The position numbers and the translations under genes are program-made. This document shows, piece by piece, positions 35,990 to 45,109 of a stretch of DNA of 64,000 nt. The notes beneath the pieces are model-generated. The model worked only from the letters and a program-made list of their open reading frames with translations. It was not told the origin of the DNA and did not search any database. Positions within the stretch are counted from its first letter, which is position 1, and each line of letters begins with the position of its first letter. The stretch lies in NCBI GenBank assembly GCA_964351985.1, contig CAYGPR010000003.1, positions 62,001-126,000 of the forward strand, in the 5' to 3' direction. Origin of the DNA: Meishania sp964351985. Its GTDB lineage: Bacteria; Bacteroidota; Bacteroidia; Flavobacteriales; Flavobacteriaceae.

Positions 35990-37801
35990 ATGAAAAACAA
36001 AATCTTTATTCTACTCACCACACTTCTTATTCAATCATGCGCAGAGACACCTAAAACCGATGCTGTTGATGATAACATCAAAAAGGTTGAAACAGGTCTC
36101 ACAACACCCGTATATATTGTCGGAGACTCTACATGGTCTATAGAAGAACGTATGAAGCATTATGGAGTGCCCGGTGTAAGTATTGCCATCATACATGAGG
36201 GGGAAATTGCATGGACAAAGACCTATGGTTTTGTGGATAAAGAGGGTACCGCTCCTATCATTGAAAACACACTTTTTCAATCAGCTTCCATTAGTAAACC
36301 TGTGACCGCTTATGGGGCCTTAACGCTGGTAGAGCAAGAAAAAGTGGCCTTGGAAGAAGACATCAACAGCTATTTGAAATCTTGGAAATTACCTGACGGT
36401 GAGTTTACCAAAGACAAGAAGGTGACGATAAAAAACCTTCTCAATCATTCCGCAGGTGTAACCGTTCATGGCTTTTTAGGATACAGTACCGATTTACCGG
36501 TGCCTACACTGATCGAAGTATTGAATGGAACACCTCCAGCTAATTCTCCCTCCAGCGTTGTAGATAAAGTACCGGAGGAAAGTTTTCGATATTCTGGCGG
36601 AGGTTATAATATCATTCAGCAAATGATGATCGATATCGAAGGTAAACCTTTCCCGAAAATAATGAATGATTTGGTGCTTCAACCCTTAGAAATGAACAGT
36701 AGCACCTATAATCAGCCCTTGACCGAAGACCAATTATCGATGGCCGCAACGGGCTATTTGCCAGATGGCACTATGGTAAAAGGTAAAAGACATACCTACC
36801 CTGAAATGGCTCCCGCAGGTTTATGGACCACCGCAACCGATTTGGCAAAGTTTGCAGTCAACATTCAAAAGTCCCTGAAAGGTCAAAGTGAAAAAGGTTT
36901 ATCTACAGCTATGACAACAACAATGCTCACCCCTTTTGTAGAAGAATTTACGGGATTGGGAATTTTTATTCAAAAGAAGAAAGATGAAACATACTTTGGA
37001 CATGGAGGATGGAATGAAGGGTTTTCTAGTGAATTTGCAGCGCACAAAGATAAAGGGTATGGTGTGGTCGTACTTACCAACGCCAATCAACCCAACTTTA
37101 TTTCTGAAGTTATCCGTTCCGTTGCGCTTACATATAACTGGGACAACTATGTGCCGGTACATGAGAAAATGGAAGTTGAGCCAGCTGTTACAGCCGAAAT
37201 CAGCGGTAGATACCTTATCAACGGCAATAGAATAATGGAGGTATATCAAAACAACGATCAACTTTTGGGTAAAGAATTGGGCGAAGAACCAAAAGAGCTC
37301 ATCAAAATTTCGGATAGTAGTTATGTCAGAAGGGATACCGAATTCCGCTTTCAATTCAGACCAAATTCGGAAAACGAGACGATGAATATGGTAGTTAGCA
37401 ACGCCTCCGACGGCACCGTGATTTCAACCTTGGCCCGATTGGAAGGGGATAAAAAAATGCCCATCGAACTGCTAGTTGATGGTGATTTCAAAGCATCCCT
37501 CGCGGCATATCAAGCATTAAAAAAGGCGGATGAAAATGATCCCATCATTAATGAAAATACTTTGAATGGCGTTGGATATAATTTTTTGGGCATAGATAAA
37601 ATCAAGATGGCCCAAGATGTTTTTAAAGTGAACATGATGCTCTATCCGAATAGTTTCAACACATATGATAGTTATGCAGAAGCATCGATGAAATTGGGAG
37701 AAACTGATTTGGCCATTGAAAATTATACTAAATCCTTAGCGCTCAATCCTGAGAACACCAATGCTAAGGAAATGCTTAAGGAGCTGGAAAAAAGTAAATA
37801 A
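35990..37801 (+). CDS. Serine hydrolase lipoprotein (beta-lactamase fold) fused to TPR
   Basis: 603 residues with a lipoprotein signal (LLIQSC, Cys17). Beta-lactamase-family domain ~45-390: SISK at 100-103, a YSG variant of the YxN motif in YSGGGYN (near 204), and HGG near 337. A linking beta domain follows (~400-490), then TPR units (~495-603: FKASLAAYQALKKAD, then DLAIENYTKSLALNPEN). The upstream winged-helix/TM gene is 11 bp away, so the two form a regulator-enzyme pair. The substrate is unknown. Confidence 0.85.
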   Translation: MKNKIFILLTTLLIQSCAETPKTDAVDDNIKKVETGLTTPVYIVGDSTWSIEERMKHYGVPGVSIAIIHEGEIAWTKTYGFVDKEGTAPIIENTLFQSASISKPVTAYGALTLVEQEKVALEEDINSYLKSWKLPDGEFTKDKKVTIKNLLNHSAGVTVHGFLGYSTDLPVPTLIEVLNGTPPANSPSSVVDKVPEESFRYSGGGYNIIQQMMIDIEGKPFPKIMNDLVLQPLEMNSSTYNQPLTEDQLSMAATGYLPDGTMVKGKRHTYPEMAPAGLWTTATDLAKFAVNIQKSLKGQSEKGLSTAMTTTMLTPFVEEFTGLGIFIQKKKDETYFGHGGWNEGFSSEFAAHKDKGYGVVVLTNANQPNFISEVIRSVALTYNWDNYVPVHEKMEVEPAVTAEISGRYLINGNRIMEVYQNNDQLLGKELGEEPKELIKISDSSYVRRDTEFRFQFRPNSENETMNMVVSNASDGTVISTLARLEGDKKMPIELLVDGDFKASLAAYQALKKADENDPIINENTLNGVGYNFLGIDKIKMAQDVFKVNMMLYPNSFNTYDSYAEASMKLGETDLAIENYTKSLALNPENTNAKEMLKELEKSK

Positions 37802-37837
37802 ACTAGCACTTTGCTTAAAACACTCTAGATTTGAAAA

Positions 37838-38776
37838 ATGAAATCCATCAAAACCATTCTACTACTCTTGATTCTTGCATGTAACTCAGAAATCCCTACT
37901 GAATACGTGCTCGAAGAAAAGGACTTAGTACCTGAAGGAATTGCGTACTCTACAAACAAGGACGCCTTTTACCTAACCAGTGTGACGAAATCAAAAATTG
38001 TAGCTGTTGATAGAACCACCGGCAAGCAAACCGATTTTATCGGAGAAAACGAGTTTGGGTACCAACCTGGTGTTGGTATTTGGGTCGATGATCAACGAAA
38101 CCAAGTTCATGCCTTAGGTGGCTATTATCTCTTAAAAGATTCTCTCTCCTCTTTGTATACTTTCGATATCGACACCCAAAAACTACTGAAACGATACAAT
38201 CTTTCAGACGAACATTTTATGAACGATATGGTTGTCGATAATAATGGTAATATTTACCTGACCGACACCAAAGATGCCTCGGTGTATCTGTTGAAACAGG
38301 GAGCTGATTCTTTAGAATTGTTTTATAAATCTCTTGAAATTGATGACCCCAATGGTATTGCCATTTCCGATGACAATACCAAGCTGTACGTTGCCTCTTG
38401 GCTTAAAGGTGTTAGAGTGTTGGATATTGTCGACAAGAAAATCTTAAACGAAACTGACAGCTTGAGCATTTCTCAAGCCATAGACGGCTTGGAGTTTTAT
38501 AAGGGTCATTTATATGCCATTCAAAATGGCGTGGAAGACAACGGCTTTAACTTTAGAAAGTTGATCCTGTCTGAAACACAAGATAAGATCGTGGGGTTGG
38601 AAGTTGTCGATAAAGACCAATCTCGATTAGATGTGCCACTTACCTTTTGCTTCGCAGAAAATGAGGCTGTAGTCATCGCAAATTCCAATATAGGATACCT
38701 CAATCAAGAGACGATGCAATTTTCGGATTCCGATAGCATTCCGAAAACGAAACTGTTGGTATATCAAATCGATTGA
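37838..38776 (+). CDS. SMP-30/gluconolactonase-like beta-propeller lipoprotein
   Basis: 312 residues with a lipoprotein signal ending LILAC (~15). The body is a six-blade propeller of the SMP-30/Gluconolaconase-like type: PEGIAYSTNKDAFYLTS, then NDMVVDNNGNIYLTDT and DPNGIAISDDNTKLYVAS with the usual N-D metal-site segments. It may be a lactonase or simply a binding protein. It lies 36 bp downstream of the serine hydrolase-TPR gene on the same strand and is probably in the same transcript. Confidence 0.75.
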   Translation: MKSIKTILLLLILACNSEIPTEYVLEEKDLVPEGIAYSTNKDAFYLTSVTKSKIVAVDRTTGKQTDFIGENEFGYQPGVGIWVDDQRNQVHALGGYYLLKDSLSSLYTFDIDTQKLLKRYNLSDEHFMNDMVVDNNGNIYLTDTKDASVYLLKQGADSLELFYKSLEIDDPNGIAISDDNTKLYVASWLKGVRVLDIVDKKILNETDSLSISQAIDGLEFYKGHLYAIQNGVEDNGFNFRKLILSETQDKIVGLEVVDKDQSRLDVPLTFCFAENEAVVIANSNIGYLNQETMQFSDSDSIPKTKLLVYQID

Positions 38777-38850
38777 ATAGCGTAATGATGTTTTGCCCAT
38801 AGTTCCGAGCAAAGTCTTTGAGGGAACAAACGCAACGTTTCAAGAATTTT

Positions 38851-41565
38851 TTATAACGTGTAAACTACTCTAAGCGTCACAAATCTAGGCTGTATAAAAG
38901 TCTCTGAAGTAAAAACCGATAGGTTATTGGCATTGTTTCTGACCTGTGAATCAATGTCCAATAAATTGGTTGCTTTGAGTTCGTATTCCCATTTGGCATC
39001 TTTATCCTTTCTGTAGGCCAGCGAAGCATCCCAATTTTGGAACGACTGCGAACCACCAGTACCCAAATCTTGATTGGTGTAGGTGTACTCGGTACGGAAG
39101 GTCACCGACTTCCAGATATAAGCATCGAACTCCACAGAAGGTGCATTTGTAACGAACTTGGTCTCACGGCTGCCCTGGTTGTTATTGGTCACACTATAAC
39201 GGTATGTCAAGTTAATGTTAGGTGCCACTTTGAAATTCGTGCGTATACCGGGGGTATAGGTCTGTGTATACCCTTCATTCAAGGATTGTAAGCCCTGAAT
39301 GAACTGATTGATTTTACTGTAATTAAAATTAGCGTTCAGGCTTGCCCTTATCTTACCAAAAGTGCGTTGTACACGCCCGAAGAAACTAACATTTTCATCG
39401 GCAAAATTCGAATTGAAAAATGTACTGGTTCGAATCACATTCTCGAAATTGGTCAGGCTTCGTATCTGATCTATATTGCTGGTGTAAGCGGCCCTAGCGA
39501 ACACATTAGTATAATTAAAGAGATTGAAGCTACTGTAAAAGAGACTTACATTGTGCGATAAGGCATTCTGAAGGTCGGGCTCCCCGAATTGAATACTGCT
39601 GAAATTATTCAACACCAACCCTTGAGCTAATCTTGTGACGTCGGTGAATTGATTTCGCATATTGTAACGCAAGGTCAACGATTCACTAGTTTTGAAATCG
39701 ATACGTGTTTCGAAATCCGGCAAAAACCTGAAAAAATTATCCTCAAAGGTTTCCCCGAATTGAAGATTCTTGTTACCATAGGCATGAAGCGAAAATCCTG
39801 GTGTTATGGTAAATTTCCCGGTTTTTAAGCGGTAATGTACACCCAGATACACGTCGCTGAAGTTATATTCCGTATCGTTGGCGGCGCGACCTTCATTAAT
39901 GGTCGGTGTTAGGTTGAACTGAGAGCCATCCCCTAAAAATTGAAAAATATTCGAGTTGAATTCTTGACGACTGAAAATCGTACCGAGCGTTAAATTGAGA
40001 TTACTTTTCTGGTTAAGAAGATGATAATAATCCAGTTTGGCGTCTAACTGGTTCGATTTGATACGGCGGTTCTGACCAAGATCATAATTCGTTAGGCCGG
40101 TGTCGAGCCCTAAAGCCTCTGCTGTTGTATCGAAAGCATCTTCCGCATTTGGGTCGTTCTGCAAAAGGGCATTGTAAAACGGGTCTTCGTCCTTGAACAA
40201 GTGCTGGGCCTCAAGGGCGAAAATATTCTTTTCATCAAGGGTATAGTAATAATTGATATTTTGGTTTATGCTATACGGTTTAACTTCCTCTATCTGCGTG
40301 GTGTTACCGATTACCGAAGAAAAATTAGTTTGATTTTGCGAATCGTTCGATGTGCGCCCTAACACATCATAATCCAATTGATTATTGACATCAGGTTGAT
40401 AGGATGCGCTGAGTTTAACCAAGACCTGATTGGAACGTTCACGACTTGATTGCTCCGTAGCTTCATCGGGAATACCCAAATCCGGATTGGTGTACTGTAT
40501 AAAACTGGTTTCCCTGGAAAGAATGCGACTACTGTTATAAATCAAAAATCCACCTAAATCTAGTCCCTTATTTGGAGAATAGCTAAAATTGCCCGTTGCC
40601 AGTTTGTTCTCGATTTCCAGAGCATTGTTCTGATTCGTTAAGAAGTTCAGACTGTTATCACCGAGGTTTATGTCGGTTCCGCTGCTGTTACTCGGTGCCC
40701 TGAAACCACCACCAAAACCCCTGATGTCACGACGTGTCAAGGCCGCTTCCCCTGTATTGTTCAAATCTCCTATAAAATTGAGCGTGTATTTCGGACTGTA
40801 GTAAAACAATTTTGGTTGGAGTAGATAAAGTTCATTATCCGGCGCTGCACCGGCCCCTACGGTGATATCTCCGAACCAAAAATTTTCTTTTCCTTCCTTA
40901 AGTTTGATATTCAAGGCAACATTGTCTTGATTGTTCCGCACGCTACTCATTTGACCCACTTCGGAATAATTACGCAGTACTTGAATTTTATCGACCGCTT
41001 TCGACGGGATGTTCTTAGTAGCTAATTTGGTGTCCCCATCAAAAAAATCCTTTCCATTGACCATTAACTTGTTGACCACCTTGCCCTCCACCTCTACTTG
41101 ACCGTCTTCATTGATTTCGACACCGGGTAAATTTTCCAAAACATCTTCTAACTTTCGTTCTGTACCCGTATTGAACGAATCGGCATTATAGACCAATGTA
41201 TCGCCTTTGACATTGACCGGCATCTCGTAGACGACTTCTACCCCGTCCAATTCATTTTCGGGCTCTAGCACGTAATCTTTGGTGATATCGCTTTCTTGCG
41301 TGGACAGAATTCCAGTAAAGGTCTTCATACCTACATAACTGATTTGTATCTGGTACGTTACGTTCTTGCTTATCTCAAGTTTGAACCTTCCCGTTGAATC
41401 GGTGATACCATAAGATTCCAAACTTCCGGTTTCCTGAACGATAGCAATGACATTAGCAAGCTCAAAGGGAGTGTTCAAACTATCTTTAACAGTACCTTCA
41501 AATGTAATTTGACCATAGGAAATACTGGCCACAAAAAGTAGTGGAATACAGAGTAGTTTTCTCAT
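38851..41565 (-). CDS. Outer-membrane beta-barrel receptor (TonB-dependent receptor family) paired with GLPGLI protein
   Basis: The start at 41565 (MRKLLCIPLLFVASISYGQ) gives a signal peptide and 904 residues. A carboxypeptidase-regulatory-like domain (~20-105), a plug-like segment (~115-220: LEDVLENLPGVEINEDG, KLMVNGKDFFDGD) and a long barrel with an aromatic C-terminal strand follow. This is the outer-membrane protein beta-barrel type often next to GLPGLI genes; the GLPGLI gene here is 47 bp upstream. The usual cargo of these pairs is unknown; peptides or metals have been suggested. Confidence 0.85.
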   Translation of the reverse strand: MRKLLCIPLLFVASISYGQITFEGTVKDSLNTPFELANVIAIVQETGSLESYGITDSTGRFKLEISKNVTYQIQISYVGMKTFTGILSTQESDITKDYVLEPENELDGVEVVYEMPVNVKGDTLVYNADSFNTGTERKLEDVLENLPGVEINEDGQVEVEGKVVNKLMVNGKDFFDGDTKLATKNIPSKAVDKIQVLRNYSEVGQMSSVRNNQDNVALNIKLKEGKENFWFGDITVGAGAAPDNELYLLQPKLFYYSPKYTLNFIGDLNNTGEAALTRRDIRGFGGGFRAPSNSSGTDINLGDNSLNFLTNQNNALEIENKLATGNFSYSPNKGLDLGGFLIYNSSRILSRETSFIQYTNPDLGIPDEATEQSSRERSNQVLVKLSASYQPDVNNQLDYDVLGRTSNDSQNQTNFSSVIGNTTQIEEVKPYSINQNINYYYTLDEKNIFALEAQHLFKDEDPFYNALLQNDPNAEDAFDTTAEALGLDTGLTNYDLGQNRRIKSNQLDAKLDYYHLLNQKSNLNLTLGTIFSRQEFNSNIFQFLGDGSQFNLTPTINEGRAANDTEYNFSDVYLGVHYRLKTGKFTITPGFSLHAYGNKNLQFGETFEDNFFRFLPDFETRIDFKTSESLTLRYNMRNQFTDVTRLAQGLVLNNFSSIQFGEPDLQNALSHNVSLFYSSFNLFNYTNVFARAAYTSNIDQIRSLTNFENVIRTSTFFNSNFADENVSFFGRVQRTFGKIRASLNANFNYSKINQFIQGLQSLNEGYTQTYTPGIRTNFKVAPNINLTYRYSVTNNNQGSRETKFVTNAPSVEFDAYIWKSVTFRTEYTYTNQDLGTGGSQSFQNWDASLAYRKDKDAKWEYELKATNLLDIDSQVRNNANNLSVFTSETFIQPRFVTLRVVYTL

Positions 41566-41612
41566 CAGGATGTTTTGCTTGTTGGTCTCGTATGTGATTT
41601 CAAACACAACTT

Positions 41613-42449
41613 TTATCGACCGGGTCTGCGTCTTCCGCGGTTGTTTCTCATTTCAAGCATTTTACCCTGAACAGTAGATTGGTAATCGAGTTTTGTTATT
41701 TCCTTCCCTTTGTCGGGTGCCTCTATCTTGATTTTCTCTTTCGGATTCATAACAATCTTTGCACAGAGCATTGTCGTATTACCCGCACTTACTTCCAGTA
41801 TAAGACCTGGAAGGCCCCAATATTCTGCCGGCCCGTGACCTACAGGAATTTGAGGTGTGTACCAAGCTTCTACTTCGGTCATTTTTATTTCAGGTATTTC
41901 GGAAGCACCCGTAGAATCGTTCTGCTTTTCTGCATCTCTCAGGTCACCCCACGAAAAATCGTACCAGGTCAACTCGGAGGTCGGCACTATGGCGGTCGCC
42001 TTAAAACAGAGGTATTGTCCGATTTGTTTCGAATCCTTACCCATTTTCCATTGAATATTCTGTAAGCTATCCTTGACCAAGAATCGCTTTCCATAAAACT
42101 CCTGACTTTGCACCAATATATTTTCCTTTACATTTTTATACTGCTCTCCCCGTGCAAAATTCTTGCCCCATGAATCGGTAGCTCCCGCAATAGCATCCAG
42201 CTTATCCTCTTCATTGAAAACAGATTCTTCTTTGTTGAACGATAGGATATAGGTTTTTTCAAGTCTGTTCTTTAGACGCGCTTGAACATCTTTTTTCTGG
42301 GCTTCGCTCATTCTAGCTCCCCAGCTTCCGAGTTCCATCTTAGATTTGGAAAAATAATAGGCCTGCCCTTGAAATTCTTGGACTTCTGGTTTGAAGGAAA
42401 ATAAAAATAGAATGGAAAGAAGACTAATTTTAAATAGTATTGGTTTCAT
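41613..42449 (-). CDS. GLPGLI family protein
   Basis: The start at 42449 (MKPILFKISLLSILFLF) gives a signal peptide and 278 residues. The family signature GLPGLILEV is intact near residue 220, preceded by WYTPQIPVGHGPAEYW, typical of TIGR01200. The C-terminus is strongly basic (NNRGRRRPGR). These periplasmic proteins accompany outer-membrane barrels, as here, and are thought to work with them. The mechanism is unknown. Confidence 0.9.
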   Translation of the reverse strand: MKPILFKISLLSILFLFSFKPEVQEFQGQAYYFSKSKMELGSWGARMSEAQKKDVQARLKNRLEKTYILSFNKEESVFNEEDKLDAIAGATDSWGKNFARGEQYKNVKENILVQSQEFYGKRFLVKDSLQNIQWKMGKDSKQIGQYLCFKATAIVPTSELTWYDFSWGDLRDAEKQNDSTGASEIPEIKMTEVEAWYTPQIPVGHGPAEYWGLPGLILEVSAGNTTMLCAKIVMNPKEKIKIEAPDKGKEITKLDYQSTVQGKMLEMRNNRGRRRPGR

Positions 42450-42614
42450 GGATAAAGTTTCAACCTTTTTGTTTAACGAATATAGATAAAAATTAAACAG
42501 TTTTAAGTTGTTTATCAAAAGATTAACACTATCTCGAGTTTAAATACCTGAGGCCCTATATGAACCTGCCTGTTATTTTAAAGAAAGTTTGAACAATTTT
42601 CGTGAAATCGCATA

Positions 42615-42645
42615 AAAAAAGGCTTGCTTGTGGCAAGCCTTTTTT
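42615..42645 (-). terminator. Rho-independent terminator of dps
   Basis: A 13-bp stem including AGGCTTGC with GCAAGCCT flanked by A6 and T6 (42615-42627 and 42633-42645), 5-base loop. The run of A on plus is a T run on the minus strand, 18 bp after the dps stop. Confidence 0.88.
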
Positions 42646-42662
42646 ATCAATGGGGTTCAAAA

Positions 42663-43142
42663 TTATATCTCCTCTGCCAACCAAGCCTTCATCATCCATA
42701 CCGTTTTTTCCTGCTCGGTGATAAAGTCGCTCATCATACTATTGGTGCCTTCATCATGGGCCTCCGCTGAAGCATTAAGAATTTTTCTTTCGATGACCAA
42801 TAATTCGGACAAGGAATCAACAATCAATCGAATGGCTTCTTCATCTCTGGTTACGTTCTTTCCAACAGGTACTTTTGAATGCTCGATATAGTCTTTAAAT
42901 GTATGTTCGGGCACTCCGCCTAAAGTGAGAATACGTTCAGCGACCATATCTACTTTCAAGTTGGCATCGGTGTACAATTCCTCGAATTTCACATGAAGGT
43001 CAAAGAATCGTTTCCCTTTTATGTTCCAATGTATTCCCTTTAAATTTTGATAATAGGTTTGAAAATTAGCGAGCAAAATATTGAGGTCGTTACCCAATTC
43101 TTTTGATTTTTGGGCATCCAGCCCAATACTGTTTGTTTTCAT
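42663..43142 (-). CDS. dps: Dps-family ferritin-like DNA/iron protection protein
   Basis: 159 residues. Ferroxidase residues H38, H50, D65 and E69 keep the exact spacing of E. coli Dps (12, 15 and 4 residues apart): GIHWNIKG, FFDLHVKFEELY, and KVDMVAERI. It should form a dodecamer that oxidises Fe(II) with hydrogen peroxide and stores iron. It is divergent from oxyR. Its promoter spacer is filled by a perfect inverted repeat, which fits peroxide control. Confidence 0.92.
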   Translation of the reverse strand: MKTNSIGLDAQKSKELGNDLNILLANFQTYYQNLKGIHWNIKGKRFFDLHVKFEELYTDANLKVDMVAERILTLGGVPEHTFKDYIEHSKVPVGKNVTRDEEAIRLIVDSLSELLVIERKILNASAEAHDEGTNSMMSDFITEQEKTVWMMKAWLAEEI

Positions 43143-43183
43143 TTTATATTTTTTAGTGTTTATTTTATATAAGAAATATGTTT

Positions 43184-43211
43184 CAAAGCTATTTCATTTC
43201 CATGAAATCAA
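43184..43211 (-). promoter_or_regulatory. dps promoter
   Basis: On the minus strand, TTG (complement of CAA, 43209-43211), 17 bp, then TAGCTTTG (complement of 43184-43191), an exact TAnnTTTG. The -7 element lies 41 bp upstream of the dps ATG. Confidence 0.65.
43191..43208. promoter_or_regulatory. Perfect inverted repeat inside the dps promoter spacer, candidate OxyR or peroxide operator
   Basis: ATTTCAT-TTCC-ATGAAAT, 7-4-7. It occupies the space between the -33 and -7 elements of the dps promoter. A second perfect inverted repeat is 6 bp away. Confidence 0.6.
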
Positions 43212-43213
43212 TA

Positions 43214-43227
43214 ATGATTTTAATCAT
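43214..43227. promoter_or_regulatory. Second inverted repeat in the dps-oxyR region
   Basis: ATGATT-TT-AATCAT, 6-2-6, perfect. Centre-to-centre it is about 21 bp (two helical turns) from the first repeat, as expected for a LysR-type tetramer binding two half-sites. Confidence 0.5.
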
Positions 43228-43338
43228 GTTACCAGTGACCCAATGGCCCACCAACTATAAGTTTATTGAATATAAAATACTTTTTAATATAAATTTTATT
43301 GATAGTTTTTATACTTTTATAATTCAAAATGATGTAGC

Positions 43339-44280
43339 ATGACCATTACCCAATTACAATATGTATTAGCCGTAGCTGAGTACCAGAATTTCACTCTGGC
43401 CGCTCGTAAAAGTTTTGTGACCCAACCTACGCTGAGCATGCAGGTTCAAAAACTCGAAGATGAACTTGATATACTCATTTTTGACCGAAGCAAAAAGCCT
43501 ATCGGTATCACCGAGGTAGGTAAAAAGATAGTGGCCCAAGCAAAAAATATCGTAAATGAGGCCGAACGAATCAAAGACATCGTGGATCAAGAAAAGGGGT
43601 TTATCGGAGGAGATTTTACCCTGGGTATCATTCCGACGATTATGCCCACGCTCTTACCCATGTTCTTGAAAACCTTTATCAACAAGTACCCCAAAGTCAA
43701 TCTTATCATTAGGGAACAGAGCACTGAAAGCCTGATACGAAATATTCTCGAAGGGCACTTGGATGCCGCTATTGCCGCCACCCCTTTGGAAATTGAATTT
43801 ATCAAAGAGCGCCCACTTTACTATGAGCCCTTCGTAGGGTACGTGCCCCAGAACCATCGTCTTGGAAAAGCAAAAAAATTAGATCCCAAAGATCTTGATA
43901 TTTCCGATGTGCTATTATTGAAAGATGGCCATTGTTTTCGAGACGGGGTAATCAATCTATGCAATAGTACCAAAGACCGCAAAGATGAACACTTTCAATT
44001 GCAGAGCGGAAGTTTCGAGACCTTGGTCAATCTATCGAACGAAGGGTTGGGAATGACCTTGTTGCCCTATTTAAATACCTTGGAACTCGATATCGAAAAA
44101 AAACAGAACTTAAAATTTTTCAATAATCCGCCTCCGGCGCGCGAGGTAAGTCTTATCTACCACAAAAGTGAATTGAAAATACAGATTACCGAGGCTTTGC
44201 GTGATGTAATTTCAGGAGTTGTTCGAGGGGCCATTGCCTTTCAAGATGTAAAAATTATCAGTCCGCTAGGTAGCAAATGA
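43339..44280 (+). CDS. oxyR: OxyR-type LysR regulator (peroxide sensor)
   Basis: 313 residues. An N-terminal LysR winged helix (~1-60: FTLAARKSFVTQPTLSMQVQ) and a substrate-binding-like domain are present. The redox pair is at C199 and C208 (GHCFRDGVINLC), the same numbering as E. coli OxyR, so disulfide-based peroxide sensing is well supported. The divergent dps gene is the obvious target. Its own promoter lies in the A+T-rich stretch 43260-43335; no clear -7 motif could be fixed. Confidence 0.93.
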   Translation: MTITQLQYVLAVAEYQNFTLAARKSFVTQPTLSMQVQKLEDELDILIFDRSKKPIGITEVGKKIVAQAKNIVNEAERIKDIVDQEKGFIGGDFTLGIIPTIMPTLLPMFLKTFINKYPKVNLIIREQSTESLIRNILEGHLDAAIAATPLEIEFIKERPLYYEPFVGYVPQNHRLGKAKKLDPKDLDISDVLLLKDGHCFRDGVINLCNSTKDRKDEHFQLQSGSFETLVNLSNEGLGMTLLPYLNTLELDIEKKQNLKFFNNPPPAREVSLIYHKSELKIQITEALRDVISGVVRGAIAFQDVKIISPLGSK

Positions 44281-44281
44281 C

Positions 44282-44698
44282 CTAGTCGATTCTACGAAGT
44301 GTAGTGGAGCAACCTTCGATACAAATAGTGGGCCCTATGGGCACGAACGTCACCAAATCGTTCTCAAAAGTGGTTCGTAATTCCCAATAGGCATCCTCAT
44401 TATCACGAATATAGTTGAGTGTCAATATTTCTTCCTCAAAAGTAAATGTGCCAGCAAAGTTGCGCGAGGTATCCTTTTCGTAAACAAAGGTAAAAGAGCT
44501 ATCCAACCCGAAGTTATAAATACCACCGCTTTCAACGGCATTCTCTATTTGCGGACCACCAATACTATAACTTTCCGATACTATTTGCCACGAACCTACC
44601 AGCTCGCTTGCATTTAACTGAACCGCATTTTCTTGAACGTCTTTGTCACACGATAAGAAGAAGAATAAAAGGACAAGGGGGATAAAATATTTTTTCAT
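44282..44698 (-). CDS. Lipocalin-like lipoprotein
   Basis: 138 residues with a lipoprotein signal (LLFFFLSC, Cys17). The body (LVGSWQIVSESYSIGG, then FTFEEEILTLNYI) looks like the lipocalin-like domains frequent in Bacteroidota lipoproteins. Paired cysteines near the C-terminus (CIEGC) could form a disulfide. The function is unknown. It converges with oxyR, 1 bp between stops. Confidence 0.65.
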   Translation of the reverse strand: MKKYFIPLVLLFFFLSCDKDVQENAVQLNASELVGSWQIVSESYSIGGPQIENAVESGGIYNFGLDSSFTFVYEKDTSRNFAGTFTFEEEILTLNYIRDNEDAYWELRTTFENDLVTFVPIGPTICIEGCSTTLRRID

Positions 44699-44759
44699 AC
44701 GAACATGGTCTTTATTTTAAGATACCGAAAAAAGACAATGGTTGCTTGAGGAAAATTAA

Positions 44760-44783
44760 AAAGCCACTTTTTCAAGTGGCTTT
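44760..44783 (-). terminator. Rho-independent terminator of the small conserved gene
   Basis: Stem AAAGCCACTT with AAGTGGCTTT, 4-base loop, T run on the minus strand, 3 bp past the stop at 44787. Confidence 0.8.
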
Positions 44784-44786
44784 CGG

Positions 44787-44984
44787 TTATACTTTTAAAT
44801 AAATTAGACTTTCTTGTAGTTCTGGTTTGTCAGTAATGAACTGCTGCAACCAGAGTCTTAGTTCTTCGATTTCATCGGGGAGCAAATTTGAAATCGCCTT
44901 TTTTACTTCTTTGCAAAATAACTTCGCATCGAAGCTTACTTTTTTGAGAACGGTTTTGGTGTACTCAAGCATAGCTCTAGCCAT
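44787..44984 (-). CDS. Small conserved helical protein of flavobacteria
   Basis: 65 residues, cytoplasmic, no TM segment. The sequence (MARAMLEYTKTVLKKVSFD, then LLPDEIEELRLWLQQF and LQESLIYLKV) matches a small family I remember from many flavobacterial genomes. Its own terminator and a separate upstream region support a real gene. Function unknown. Confidence 0.75.
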   Translation of the reverse strand: MARAMLEYTKTVLKKVSFDAKLFCKEVKKAISNLLPDEIEELRLWLQQFITDKPELQESLIYLKV

Positions 44985-45109
44985 ATTCCAAAATGTTATT
45001 AGATTAGTTGTACGTTGTTTAATACTATCCTAAAGTTAACCATCAAAAGATATATAATATTGTACCCGAGGCGTTAAAAATTAGATAAATTCGTGTTAAA
45101 TTGGATAAT

